Assembly: GCF_007829875.1 (NCBI RefSeq)
Contig: NZ_VIWV01000001.1
Coordinates: 1,984,001-2,048,000, forward strand
From: Streptomyces capillispiralis
Lineage (GTDB): Bacteria > Actinomycetota > Actinomycetes > Streptomycetales > Streptomycetaceae
Direction: 5' to 3'
DNA: 64,000 nt
In this document: one piece after another, positions 25,374-34,025 of the stretch
Position numbering within the stretch: position 1 is the first letter of the stretch
Layout: each line of letters begins with the position of its first letter
Position numbers and translations under genes: made by a program
Notes under the pieces: generated by a model
What the model was told of the DNA's origin: nothing
Seen by the model: the letters and a program-made list of their open reading frames with translations, nothing else
Database searches by the model: none

Positions 25374-26045
25374 ATGCATATTGTCATCATGGGCTGCGGA
25401 AGGGTTGGTTCCGCCCTGGCCCAGACCCTGGAGGAACAGGGGCACACGGTCGCCGTGATCGACCAGGACCCCACCGCCTTCCGCCGGCTGGGCTCCTCGT
25501 TCGGCGGCCGCCGGGTCACCGGGGTCGGCTTCGACCAGGACACACTGCGCGAGGCGGGCATCGAGGAGGCGGGCGCCTTCGCCGCCGTCTCCAGCGGCGA
25601 CAACTCCAACATCATCGCCGCGCGGGTGGCCCGGGAGATGTTCGGCATCGAGAACGTCGCCGCCCGGATCTACGACCCCCGCCGCGCGGAGGTCTACCAG
25701 CGCCTCGGCATCCCCACGGTGGCGACCGTCCGCTGGACGGCCGACCAGATGCTGCGCCGGCTGCTCCCCTCGGGCGCGGAGCCGCTGTGGCGCGACCCCA
25801 CCGGCGGGGTCCAGCTCGCCGAGGTGCACACCTCGACGGCCTGGGTGGGCCACCGGATCAGCAGGCTGCAGGACGAGACCGGGGTGCGCGTGGCCTTCCT
25901 CACCCGGCTCGGTGAGGCGATGCTGCCCAGCTCGCAGACCGTGTTGCAGGAGGGCGACCTGGTGCATGTGATGATGCGGACCGACGAGATCAACCGGGTC
26001 GAGGCGGCGTTCGCCAAGGGTCCCGAAGAGGAGGGCGGTCACTGA
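25374..26045 (+). CDS. ceoB: TrkA/RCK potassium-uptake regulator (CeoB type)
   Basis: 223 residues. The Rossmann RCK-N domain has IVIMGCGRVGSALAQTLEEQ (GxGxxG) with the acidic end of strand 2 in VIDQDPTAF, and an RCK-C domain starts near residue 140 (GGVQLAEVHTSTAWVG). Such proteins bind NAD(H) or ATP and often c-di-AMP, and gate K+ channels or transporters at the membrane. The stop overlaps the start of the next gene (TGATG). In M. tuberculosis the ceoB-ceoC pair stands beside a KimA-like gene, as here. Confidence 0.93.
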   Translation: MHIVIMGCGRVGSALAQTLEEQGHTVAVIDQDPTAFRRLGSSFGGRRVTGVGFDQDTLREAGIEEAGAFAAVSSGDNSNIIAARVAREMFGIENVAARIYDPRRAEVYQRLGIPTVATVRWTADQMLRRLLPSGAEPLWRDPTGGVQLAEVHTSTAWVGHRISRLQDETGVRVAFLTRLGEAMLPSSQTVLQEGDLVHVMMRTDEINRVEAAFAKGPEEEGGH

Positions 26046-26722
26046 TGAGGGTCGCCATTGCCGGAGCCGGCGCGGTCGGCCGCTCGATCGCGGGCGAACT
26101 GCTGGAGAACGGGCACGAGATCCTGCTCATCGACAAGGCGCCGACCGCCATCTCGGTCGAGCGCGTGCCGCAGGCCGAGTGGCTGCTGGCCGACGCCTGC
26201 GAGATCACGTCCCTGGACGAGGCGGCGCTCCAGCGCTGCAACGTCGTCATCGCCGCGACCGGCGACGACAAGGTCAACCTGGTCGTCTCGCTGCTCGCCA
26301 AGACCGAGTACGGCGTTCCGCGCGTCGTCGCCCGGGTGAACAACCCGAAGAACGAGTGGCTGTTCAACGAGTCCTGGGGTGTGGACGTCGCCGTCTCCAC
26401 ACCGCGGCTGATGTCGGCCCTGGTGGAGGAGGCGGTGAGCGTCGGCGACCTGGTCCGGCTGCTGCGCTTCAGCCACGGCGACGCCAACCTGGTCGAGCTG
26501 ACCCTGCCGGAGGAGTCGGCGCTGGCCGGCACCCAGGTCGGGGACGTGGAGTGGCCGCAGGACACCTCGCTGGTGACCATCATCCGCGGCACGCGCGTAC
26601 TGGCGCCGACCCGCGAGGACTCCCTGGAGGCCGGCGACGAACTGCTCTTCGTGGCCGCCCAGGCCCGCGAGGAACAACTGGAGGACCTGCTCTCGGTCCG
26701 CAAGGACGACCCGGCCCGCTAG
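26045..26722 (+). CDS. ceoC: TrkA/RCK potassium-uptake regulator (CeoC type)
   Basis: 225 residues, the second RCK protein: VAIAGAGAVGRSIAGELLEN at the nucleotide site, LLIDKAPTAI, then RCK-C from about residue 140 (LVELTLPEESALAGTQVGDV). It likely forms a hetero-oligomeric gating ring with the CeoB protein. It is coupled to ceoB by a one-base overlap and followed by a strong hairpin. Confidence 0.93.
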   Translation: MRVAIAGAGAVGRSIAGELLENGHEILLIDKAPTAISVERVPQAEWLLADACEITSLDEAALQRCNVVIAATGDDKVNLVVSLLAKTEYGVPRVVARVNNPKNEWLFNESWGVDVAVSTPRLMSALVEEAVSVGDLVRLLRFSHGDANLVELTLPEESALAGTQVGDVEWPQDTSLVTIIRGTRVLAPTREDSLEAGDELLFVAAQAREEQLEDLLSVRKDDPAR

Positions 26723-26733
26723 CCGTGCGCAGA

Positions 26734-26760
26734 GGGGCGCCCGGAAACCCCGGGCGCCCC
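26734..26760 (+). terminator. Terminator after the TrkA pair
   Basis: An 11-bp perfect stem GGGGCGCCCGG / CCGGGCGCCCC with a 5-nt loop, followed by CTTC. Confidence 0.8.
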
Positions 26761-26851
26761 CTTCAGCCCGTCCGGCGTTCGAGGACGAGGCCGTTCAGGC
26801 CGAACCGGGGGTTTGGGGGCGCAGCCCCGGAGGGGACGGGAGCGACGGCGC

Positions 26852-27577
26852 CTACTCACCCGCGGAAGCCGCGGCCTTGCGCTCCTCCTCCGCGCGCTCC
26901 TCCGCCTCCATCTCCGCGAACACGTCGATCGGCGGCGGCGCCTTCGCGAGGAACACCCAGGTCAGGTACACGGCGAGCAGGAACGGCGGGATCTTCAGCG
27001 CGACGAGCACCCAGCCCAGCTGCGTGGTGTCCGCCCACCAGTACAGCGGGAAGAGGATCGCGCTCTTGCCGAGCAGGATCAGGCCCCAGGCCCAACTGGC
27101 CTTGGTGTACGCCTTCTTGCGGCCCGGGTTACGGGTGCGCCAGGAGAGGTTCTCCTTGAAGACCGGGCCGAGCATCAGGCCGATCAGGGGCACACCGGCC
27201 ATCGCCGTGACGATGTACGCCAGCGCCAGGCCCAGGGTGTAGAGCATGCCCGGCAGGTAGAAGTCCTTGGCGTTGCCGGTCATCATCGCGAAGACGACAC
27301 CGAAGGCGACCCCGAAGACGCCGCTGAAGGCGTGCTTGACGGTGTCCTTCATCACCAGGCGGACCACGACCATCACCAGCGCCACGGCGAGCGCCGCGAT
27401 CGCCGACATGTGCAGGTCCTTGTTGACCGTGTAGATGCTGACGAAGAGCAGTCCGGGCAGCACCGTCTCGACCATGCCCCGCACGCCGCCGAACGCTTCG
27501 AACAGGGCGGCCTCCGTCACCGCCCGGGTGTCGTTGGCGGATGTGTCTTCGGTTGTCGGCTTGTCGAGCGACGTCAC
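26852..27577 (-). CDS. DUF3159 integral membrane protein
   Basis: 241 residues, about 5-6 membrane segments (for example TVLPGLLFVSIYTVNKDLHM, AIAALAVALVMVVVRLVMKD), a conserved NPGRKKAYTKASWAWG loop and a charged C-terminus (EMEAEERAEEERK). The function is unknown. It is the neighbour of the ceoBC genes in mycobacteria (Rv2693c) as well, which hints at a link with ion homeostasis or envelope function. It is followed, on the same strand, by its partner OB-fold gene upstream with a 3-bp gap. Confidence 0.9.
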   Translation of the reverse strand: MTSLDKPTTEDTSANDTRAVTEAALFEAFGGVRGMVETVLPGLLFVSIYTVNKDLHMSAIAALAVALVMVVVRLVMKDTVKHAFSGVFGVAFGVVFAMMTGNAKDFYLPGMLYTLGLALAYIVTAMAGVPLIGLMLGPVFKENLSWRTRNPGRKKAYTKASWAWGLILLGKSAILFPLYWWADTTQLGWVLVALKIPPFLLAVYLTWVFLAKAPPPIDVFAEMEAEERAEEERKAAASAGE

Positions 27578-27580
27578 CGG

Positions 27581-27979
27581 CTACTCCCGTCCGAGGGGTC
27601 TCAGTTCGTATTTCGGATTGAACAGCACCCGGCGGCCCCGGCTCATCGAGATCCGGCCCGATGCGATCAGCTTGCGCCCCGGCTCGATCCCCACGATGGA
27701 GCGCCTGCCGAGCCAGACCACGTCCAGCGCGGCGGAGCCGTCGAACAGCTCGGCCTCCAGGGCCGGGACACCGGCGCGCGGCCGCAGCGTGACCGTGCGC
27801 AAGGTACCAGTAACCGTGACGATCTGCCGGTCACGGCAGTCGCCTATCCGCGTACAGCCGGCGGTCTCGGCGTCCTCACGCAGCTCCTCGGACTCCAGGT
27901 CCTCCTGAGACGAGGAGAGCCGGTCGAGCATGCGCCGGAACCGGCCTGCCGGCTTCTCGGAACGAGGAACAGCACTCAT
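27581..27979 (-). CDS. OB-fold nucleic-acid-binding domain protein
   Basis: 132 residues. The N-terminal helix (RFRRMLDRLSSSQEDLESEE) is followed by an OB fold: VTVTGTLRTVTLRPRAGVPA, LEAELFDGSAALDVVWLGRR and SIVGIEPGRKLIASGRISM. This is the RecG/tRNA-anticodon type of OB fold. The partner is unknown. It is conserved next to the DUF3159 gene across actinobacteria (Rv2694c). Confidence 0.9.
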   Translation of the reverse strand: MSAVPRSEKPAGRFRRMLDRLSSSQEDLESEELREDAETAGCTRIGDCRDRQIVTVTGTLRTVTLRPRAGVPALEAELFDGSAALDVVWLGRRSIVGIEPGRKLIASGRISMSRGRRVLFNPKYELRPLGRE

Positions 27980-28078
27980 ATCTGAAGCGTACCGGGGTGC
28001 ACTGACGGTTACGTACCCCTTGGTCGCCGGGACCGAACCGGCCGCCGGCGGCCGCCTGCGCGGGCACCTCGCTGACCT

Positions 28079-28759
28079 TCACTTCTCGAAGCGGTACCCC
28101 ATGCCGGGCTCGGTGATGAGGTGCTGCGGATGTGACGGATCCGCCTCCAGCTTCCGCCGCAGCTGCGCCATGTACACGCGCAGGTAGTTGGTCTCCGTCC
28201 CGTAGGAGGGACCCCACACCTCCCGCAGCAGCTGCTTCTGCGCCACCAGCCGGCCGCTGTTGCGCACCAGCACCTCCAGCAGGTGCCACTCGGTGGGCGT
28301 CAGCCGTACGTCCTTGCCGCCGCGGTTGACCTTCTTCGCGGCCAGGTCGACGGTGAACCCCTCGGTCTCCACCACCACGTCGCCCCCGTCGCCGGCGGGC
28401 TCCGCGCGGCGTACGGCGGCCCGCAGCCGGGCCAGCAGTTCGTCCATGCCGAAGGGCTTGGTCACGTAGTCGTCGGCCCCCGCGTCCAGCGCCAGGACCT
28501 TCTCGTCGGAGGCGTGCCGCGCGGAGAGCACCAGGATCGGCACCCGGGTCCAGCCGCGCAGCTCCCTGATCACCTCGACGCCGTCCATGTCGGGCAGGCC
28601 CAGGTCGAGGACGACGACGTCGGGGTGGCGGGCGGCGGCGGTGCGCAGGGCGCCGGCGCCGTCGTGGGCGGAGTCGACCTCGTAGGACCGTGCCTTGAGG
28701 TTGATCACCAGGGCGCGCACGATGGCCGGATCGTCGTCGACCACCAGCACACGGGTCAT
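28079..28759 (-). CDS. kdpE: KdpE-type response regulator
   Basis: 226 residues, OmpR/PhoB class. The receiver has acidic residues VDDDP, phospho-acceptor Asp52 (VLDLGLPDMDG) and Lys in VTKPFGM. The winged helix ends LRVYMAQLRRKLEADPSHP and GMGYRFEK. In other bacteria KdpE switches on kdpFABC for high-affinity K+ uptake at low potassium. Its ATG overlaps the kdpD stop (ATGA). No kdpFABC lies in this window. Confidence 0.92.
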   Translation of the reverse strand: MTRVLVVDDDPAIVRALVINLKARSYEVDSAHDGAGALRTAAARHPDVVVLDLGLPDMDGVEVIRELRGWTRVPILVLSARHASDEKVLALDAGADDYVTKPFGMDELLARLRAAVRRAEPAGDGGDVVVETEGFTVDLAAKKVNRGGKDVRLTPTEWHLLEVLVRNSGRLVAQKQLLREVWGPSYGTETNYLRVYMAQLRRKLEADPSHPQHLITEPGMGYRFEK

Positions 28760-31299
28760 GAGGGCTGCCTTTCCGGTTCTGCGGCGGGTACGGACTCCGG
28801 GCGCGTGCCCGCGGCGCGCAGGGTGAGCGCCATGGTGAGGCCGCCGCCGGGAGTGTCCTCGGCGTTCAGGGTGCCGCCCATGGCCTCGGCGAAACCGCGG
28901 GCGACGGCGAGCCCGAGGCCCACGCCGGCTCCGCGCGGGGCGTCACCGTGACGCTGGAAGGGTTCAAAGATACGGTCCTTGGCCTCGTCGGGGACGCCGG
29001 GGCCGCGGTCGACCACCCGCACCTCGACCCGGTCGGCGAGGGCGCTGGCGGCGACCAGGACGGGCAGGCCGGGGGGACTGTACTTGACGGCGTTCTCGAT
29101 GACGTTGGCCATCGCCCGCTCCAGCAGTCCGGGGTCCGCGGCGACCATGGGCAGGGACTCCGGGACGTCGAGGGCGACGTCCGCTTCGGGCACCCCGCCG
29201 AGCGCCATGGGGACGACCTCGTCCAGGTCGATCTCGCGGATCAGGGGGGTGACCGTGCCGGTGTGCAGCCGGGACATGTCCAGCAGGTTGCCCACCAGGT
29301 GGTCCAGCCGGTCGGCGCCGTCCTCGATGCCCTCCAGCAGCTCGGAGCGGTCCTCGGGGGACCATTCGACGTCCTCGGAGCGCAGCGAGGAGACCGCCGC
29401 CTTGATGCCGGCCAGCGGGGTGCGCAGGTCGTGGCTGACGGCGGCCAGCAGGGCGGTGCGGATGCGGTTGCCCTCGGCGAGGGCGAGGGCCTGGTCGGCC
29501 TGCTCGCGCAGCCTGCGGCGGTCCAGGACGACGGCGGCCTGCGCGGCGAAGGCGGCCAGCACCCTGCGGTCCTCGGCGGGCGGCACCCGGCCGGTCAGGG
29601 CCAGCGCCATGTGGTCGCCGACGGGCACCTCCACGTCGGCGTCCTCGGGCCGCTCCACGGGCCGTCCGCGGCCGGCCCGGCCCGCGCAGGTCCACGGCTC
29701 CACGTCACCCGCGCGCTCCAGGAGGGCGGCGGAATCCATGCCGAAGGTCTCGCGGACCCGTTCCAGCAGGTCCTCCAGGCCGGTCTCGCCGCGCAGCACG
29801 TTGCCGGCGAGGAAGGAGAGGATCTCCGACTCGGCGCGCAGCCGGGCCGCCTGATGGGTGCGCCGGGCGGCGAGGTCGACCACCGACGCCACCGACACGC
29901 CGACCGCCACGAAGATCGCGATGGCGACGATGTTCTTCGGGTCGGCGATGGTCCAGCGGTGCAGGGGCGGGGTGTAGAAGTAGTTCAGCAGCAGGGAGCC
30001 GACGGCGGCGGAGGCCAGGGCCGGCCAGAGTCCGCCGAGCAGGGCCGCCGCGACCGTCAGCGCCAAAAACAGCAGCATGTCGTTGGCGAGTCCCAGGTCC
30101 ACGGCGCTGAGCAGCAGCGCCACCGCCGCCGGTCCGGCCACCCCCACCATCCAGCCCGCCGCCCGCCGGGACCGGCCGAGCCGCGCGTCGCGGGCCACGG
30201 GCAGTCCGCGGCCCTTGGCGACCTGTCCGTGGGTGACGATGTGCACGTCGAGGTCGGGCCCGGAGTCCCGCGCGACGGTCGCGCCGACGCCGGGGCCGAA
30301 GACGTACTGCCAGGCCCTGCGGCGTGAGGAGCCCAGGACGATCTGGGTGGCGTTGGCGCCGCGCGCGAAGGCGAGGAGGGCGGCGGGGATGTCGTCGCCG
30401 ACGACGTGGTGGAAGCTGCCGCCGAGGTCCTCCACGAGGGTGCGCTGTTCGGCCAGCTCCTTGGGCGAGGCCGCGGTGAGTCCGTCGCTGCGGGAGATGT
30501 AGACGGCGAGCACCTCGCCCCCGGCGCCCTTCTCCGCCAGCCGGGCGGCCCGCCGGATCAGGGTGCGGCCCTCCGGTCCGCCGGTCAGGCCGACGACGAT
30601 CCGTTCGCGCGAACCCCATATGGCGGAGACGTCGTGTTCGCTGCGGTAGCGCTGGAGGTGGGCGTCGACCCGGTCGGCCACCCACAGCAGCGCCAGTTCC
30701 CTGAGCGCGGTGAGGTTGCCGGGGCGGAAGTAGTTCGAGAGGGCGGCGTCGACCTTGTCCGGCTGGTAGATGTTGCCGTGCGCCATGCGGCGGCGCAGCG
30801 CCTCGGGGGTCATGTCGACCAGTTCGACCTGGTCGGCCCGCCGCACCACCTCGTCCGGTACGGTCTCCCGCTGCCGTACGCCGGTGATCGACTCCACGAC
30901 GTCGCCGAGGGACTCCAGGTGCTGGATGTTGACGGTGGAGAGCACGTCGATGCCGGCGGCGAGCAGTTCCTCGACGTCCTGCCAGCGCTTCGCGTGGCGT
31001 GAGCCGGGGACGTTGGTGTGGGCGAGTTCGTCGACCAGGGCGACCTGGGGGCGGCGGGCGAGGACGGCGTCGAGGTCCATCTCGGGGAAGACCGCCCCCC
31101 GGTGTTCCAGCTCGGCACTGGGGATCCGCTCCAGGCCGTGCAGCAGCGCCTCGGTGCGCGGCCGGCCGTGCGGTTCGACGAAGGCGACCACGCAGTCGGT
31201 GCCCCGCTCGACCCGGCGGTGCGCTTCGGAGAGCATCGCGTACGTCTTGCCGACCCCGGGTGCCGCACCCAGGTGGATCCGAAGCTTGCCGCGTGCCAT
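28756..31299 (-). CDS. kdpD: KdpD-type potassium/turgor sensor histidine kinase
   Basis: 847 residues from ATG 31297. The KdpD N-terminal domain has Walker A GAAPGVGKTYAML (about 9-21) and HTNVPGSRHAKRWQDVEELL. It is followed by a universal-stress domain (IVVGLTGGPEGRTLIRRAAR), four membrane segments (DUF4118, about 385-480), a GAF-like part, the phospho-His in VSHDLRTPLAGIK and an HATPase with NVIENAVKYSPPG and GAGVGLGLAV. In S. aureus the stress domain of KdpD binds c-di-AMP; whether this one does is untested. A much earlier in-frame start exists, but its extension does not resemble KdpD and covers decayed sequence. Confidence 0.92.
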   Translation of the reverse strand: MARGKLRIHLGAAPGVGKTYAMLSEAHRRVERGTDCVVAFVEPHGRPRTEALLHGLERIPSAELEHRGAVFPEMDLDAVLARRPQVALVDELAHTNVPGSRHAKRWQDVEELLAAGIDVLSTVNIQHLESLGDVVESITGVRQRETVPDEVVRRADQVELVDMTPEALRRRMAHGNIYQPDKVDAALSNYFRPGNLTALRELALLWVADRVDAHLQRYRSEHDVSAIWGSRERIVVGLTGGPEGRTLIRRAARLAEKGAGGEVLAVYISRSDGLTAASPKELAEQRTLVEDLGGSFHHVVGDDIPAALLAFARGANATQIVLGSSRRRAWQYVFGPGVGATVARDSGPDLDVHIVTHGQVAKGRGLPVARDARLGRSRRAAGWMVGVAGPAAVALLLSAVDLGLANDMLLFLALTVAAALLGGLWPALASAAVGSLLLNYFYTPPLHRWTIADPKNIVAIAIFVAVGVSVASVVDLAARRTHQAARLRAESEILSFLAGNVLRGETGLEDLLERVRETFGMDSAALLERAGDVEPWTCAGRAGRGRPVERPEDADVEVPVGDHMALALTGRVPPAEDRRVLAAFAAQAAVVLDRRRLREQADQALALAEGNRIRTALLAAVSHDLRTPLAGIKAAVSSLRSEDVEWSPEDRSELLEGIEDGADRLDHLVGNLLDMSRLHTGTVTPLIREIDLDEVVPMALGGVPEADVALDVPESLPMVAADPGLLERAMANVIENAVKYSPPGLPVLVAASALADRVEVRVVDRGPGVPDEAKDRIFEPFQRHGDAPRGAGVGLGLAVARGFAEAMGGTLNAEDTPGGGLTMALTLRAAGTRPESVPAAEPERQPS

Positions 31300-31432
31300 G
31301 GCCCCATTGTCTTCCGGTCGTTCTTTTCCGAGAGTCGACCTTAAGGCCGCAATGGGAGGTATGCGGATGCCGCGGGGGTGCGCGGACCGTCCTTGACGCA
31401 ACTCTGACGCACCGGGGGCGGAGCGGGTCCAG

Positions 31433-31590
31433 TCCTCGACGATCACGCCGTCGCTCGGTTCCGGGACCCGGTCGGCGACGGCGAGGGCGACCCGCTGCTG
31501 GCCGCAGGAGAGTTCGCCGGGCCGCTGGGCCGCGTGTCCGGCGAGCCCCACGGGTGAGAGCAGCAGGGCGACGTGCTCCTCCCGCTCGTC
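31433..31590 (-). pseudogene. Decayed ABC-transporter ATPase fragment
   Basis: The minus strand reads EEHVALLLSPVGLAGHAAQR, then PGELSCGQQRVALAVADRVP and VIVED. This matches the stretch around the ABC signature (xPxELSGGQQQRVAIARAL), but with Cys for Gly, residues missing and no Walker motifs. It lies just upstream of kdpD. Confidence 0.55.
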
Positions 31591-31681
31591 CGGGTCGGCG
31601 CAGTCCGAGCGGGACGCGCCCTCCCCCGTGGACCGGACGCCGGTGTCCCCGCCCGACGCCCGGCATCCGGTCGAACAACGG

Positions 31682-32017
31682 TCAGGCGGGGTTGTCGCCG
31701 TGAGTGAGGGTCTCCCAGGCGACGAAGAGGTTGTTGGTGCCGCAGGGGCGGGTGCGTTCGGTGAGCGCCTGGGTGTTGGGCATGGCGTGGCCGAGACGGT
31801 TGTGCAGGGCGTTGTGGCCGACCTCGGTGACCGGACCGAGGCCGAGGTGCAGGGAGCGGCCGCACAGCCGACTCGGGACGGCCGCGCCCTGCTCGTAGGT
31901 GGCCTGGAAGCCGAGCGCGTGCCGCAGCCGCTCGCCGACGTCGTGCCGTACAGGTCCTGGCCCTGGATGCGGCTGGTCTCGGCGACGTGCGAGATGGAGG
32001 CCGTAGGTCCGGACCAA
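31682..32017 (-). pseudogene. C-terminal remnant of an unidentified gene
   Basis: The last 80 or so codons read like a conserved protein end (AVPSRLCGRSLHLGLGPVTE, then GHNALHNRLGHAMPNTQAL and TNNLFVAWETLTHGDNPA), whereas the preceding residues are Arg/Pro/His-rich and look like an out-of-frame continuation. I cannot name the family. Together with the ABC fragment it marks 31.3-32.1 kb as a small decayed patch in otherwise conserved core. Confidence 0.4.
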
Positions 32018-32086
32018 TGGACCGTCAAGGGTCCGCGCACGCGAAAGGGCCGCGCCCCTCCCGGGACGCGGCCCTTCCGGCGATGC

Positions 32087-32839
32087 CTAGCGGACCTCGG
32101 TGATCTCCGGCCCGCGCTGCAGCTGGCCCATGCCGCCGGCGAAGCGGGAGCCCTCCTCCTGCTGCACGTTCTCGGGGACCATCTGCGCGTCGTTCGGCAG
32201 CTTCAGGACGATCGGGTCGCGCGGCGCCATCGGGCCTTCCCCGCGCACCACCACCGTGTCCCGGAAGATCTGCTCCAGCAGCCCGGCGGCCTGCGGCTGC
32301 ACCGCGCCCTGGCCCGAGATCACACCGCGCAGGAACCAGCGGGGTCCGTCCACGCCGACGAACCGCACGACCTGGAAGCCGCCGGTGCCGTCCGGCAGCT
32401 GCACCGGCACCTGGGCGCGCAGCTCCCAGCCCAGCGGGCCCTCGACCTCGTCGATGATGCCGCCCTGCTGGGTGATGCCGGCCGCGATCTCCTCGCGGAC
32501 CTCGCCCCAGATGCCCTCGCGCTTGGGCGCGGCGAAGGCCTGCAACTGGATGGCGCTGTCGCGCAGCACGACGGTGGCCGCGACGATCGCGTCGCCCGCG
32601 ACCTCCACCCGCAGCTCCATGCCGTCGACGCCGGGCACGAACAGGCCGCCCAGGTCGACCCGGCCCTCGCCGGGCTCCCGGACCTCGGTGCTGTCCCAAG
32701 GTCCGTCGGGCCGTGGCGCCGGCTCGAGCCTCAGCCGCTCGGCCTCCTCGTCCGCCTCAGCGTCGACACCGTCGACGACCTGCTCGGCCTCGCCGGCCGC
32801 ACCCTCGGCGGCATCCTTCTTCTTGCGACGTCCGAACAC
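32087..32839 (-). CDS. DUF3710 domain protein
   Basis: 250 residues from GTG 32837-32839. There is a basic start (FGRRKKKDAAEG), an acidic linker and the DUF3710 core (GPWDSTEVREPGEGRVDLGG, LQAFAAPKREGIWGEVREEI, VRFVGVDGPRWFLRGVISGQ). The function is unknown. The gene starts one base after the dUTPase stop; the same pair is conserved in mycobacteria (Rv2696c-Rv2697c). Confidence 0.92.
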   Translation of the reverse strand: MFGRRKKKDAAEGAAGEAEQVVDGVDAEADEEAERLRLEPAPRPDGPWDSTEVREPGEGRVDLGGLFVPGVDGMELRVEVAGDAIVAATVVLRDSAIQLQAFAAPKREGIWGEVREEIAAGITQQGGIIDEVEGPLGWELRAQVPVQLPDGTGGFQVVRFVGVDGPRWFLRGVISGQGAVQPQAAGLLEQIFRDTVVVRGEGPMAPRDPIVLKLPNDAQMVPENVQQEEGSRFAGGMGQLQRGPEITEVR

Positions 32840-32840
32840 G

Positions 32841-33386
32841 TCACTGTCCTTCCCGGTCGGATACGACCGAAGCGTATCGATTCCCACCCGTCGTGCCGCC
32901 CACGGCGGCCTGAACGCTTGTGCCGCTCTTACCTTCCACCGCCGCGTGCCCGCCGGTGGAACCGAAGCCCCCCTCGGCCCGGGCCGAGGGGGGAAGTTCC
33001 GCGACCGACACGAAACGAACCCTCTCGACCTGCTGGACGACCAGTTGGGCAATCCGGTCGAAGCGCTCGAACCGCACCGTCTCGCGCGGGTCGAGATTCA
33101 CCACGATCACCTTGATCTCCCCACGGTACCCGGCATCAACCGTCCCCGGGGCATTCACCAGGGCGACGCCGCAGCGCGCGGCCAGACCGGAACGCGGGTG
33201 CACGAAGGCCGCGTACCCCTCGGGCAGGGCCACAGACACCCCGGTGGGCAGCACCGCACGCTCGCCGGGGGCCAGTTCGCAGGGCTCGGTGGTGCGCAGA
33301 TCGGCCCCCGCGTCGCCCGGGTGCTCGTACGCCGGAAGCGGTACGTCGGGGTCGACGCGCTTGATCGCGACCTCGAGCCCGCTCAC
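32841..33386 (-). CDS. dut: dUTP diphosphatase
   Basis: 181 residues, homotrimeric dUTPase. All five motifs are visible: HPGDAGADLRTT (1), PRSGLAARCGV (2), NAPGTVDAGYRGEIKVIVVN (3), RFDRIAQLVVQ (4) and RAEGGFGSTGGHA (5). It hydrolyses dUTP to dUMP, which protects DNA from uracil and feeds dTMP synthesis. The C-terminal tail after motif 5 is about 30 residues longer than in E. coli. Its ATG overlaps the thioesterase stop (ATGA). Confidence 0.97.
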   Translation of the reverse strand: MSGLEVAIKRVDPDVPLPAYEHPGDAGADLRTTEPCELAPGERAVLPTGVSVALPEGYAAFVHPRSGLAARCGVALVNAPGTVDAGYRGEIKVIVVNLDPRETVRFERFDRIAQLVVQQVERVRFVSVAELPPSARAEGGFGSTGGHAAVEGKSGTSVQAAVGGTTGGNRYASVVSDREGQ

Positions 33387-33967
33387 GGGTTCACCTCGAA
33401 GGCGCGGGCACGGCGGACCTGGTCGGGGTCGCTCATGGCGGCCTGGATCTCCTCGTCGCGCCCGTGGTCGATGAAGTGGTCGACCTTGACCTCGATGAAC
33501 AGGGCGTCGGCGCGGACCGCGACGGGCCCGTCGGGGCCGCCGATGCGTCCGGTGGCACTGCAGTAGATCTTCCGTCCCGCCACCGCGGTCACCTCGGCCT
33601 CCAGGTGCAGCACCGTGCCGACCGGCACCGGCCGGACGAAGTCGGTCTCCAGCCTGCCGGTCACCGCGATCGTGCGCAGCAGCCAGTTGAGCGAGCCGAG
33701 CGTCTCGTCCAGGGCGGTGGCGAGCACCCCGCCGTGCGCGAGTCCCGGGGCGCCCTGGTGGGCGGCCTGCACGGTGAACTCGGCGGTGATCGACACGCCT
33801 TCACCGGCGCGGGCCTGGAGGTGCAGCCCGTGGGGCTGTTCGCCGCCGCAGCCGAAACACTGGCCGTAGTGCGCGCCCAGGAGCTCGCCGGGTGCGGGGG
33901 CGTCCGGGTGGCGCACCGGCTGCACGGCGTCGGCCGGGGGCTGAAGAGCTGCGGAAGTACCACTCAC
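33383..33967 (-). CDS. PaaI-type hotdog thioesterase
   Basis: 194 residues from GTG 33965-33967. A Pro-rich lead and CFGCGGEQPHGL are followed by the hotdog signature AHQGAPGLAHGGVLATALDE with the conserved His-Gly-Gly, then RPVPVGTVLHLEAEVT. It probably hydrolyses an acyl-CoA thioester in the cytoplasm; the substrate is unknown. It is the first gene of the thioesterase-dut-DUF3710 operon. Confidence 0.9.
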   Translation of the reverse strand: MSGTSAALQPPADAVQPVRHPDAPAPGELLGAHYGQCFGCGGEQPHGLHLQARAGEGVSITAEFTVQAAHQGAPGLAHGGVLATALDETLGSLNWLLRTIAVTGRLETDFVRPVPVGTVLHLEAEVTAVAGRKIYCSATGRIGGPDGPVAVRADALFIEVKVDHFIDHGRDEEIQAAMSDPDQVRRARAFEVNP

Positions 33968-34025
33968 AGCCGCAGACCTTACCCGCGCGTCGGCCCTGCC
34001 CCGACACCGTGCCAAGCTTGGATTC

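Noticed and set aside
31300..32040. N-terminal extension of KdpD back to 32040
   Set aside because: The extension is low-complexity and covers the ABC remnant; KdpD similarity starts exactly at MARGKLRIHLGAAPG.
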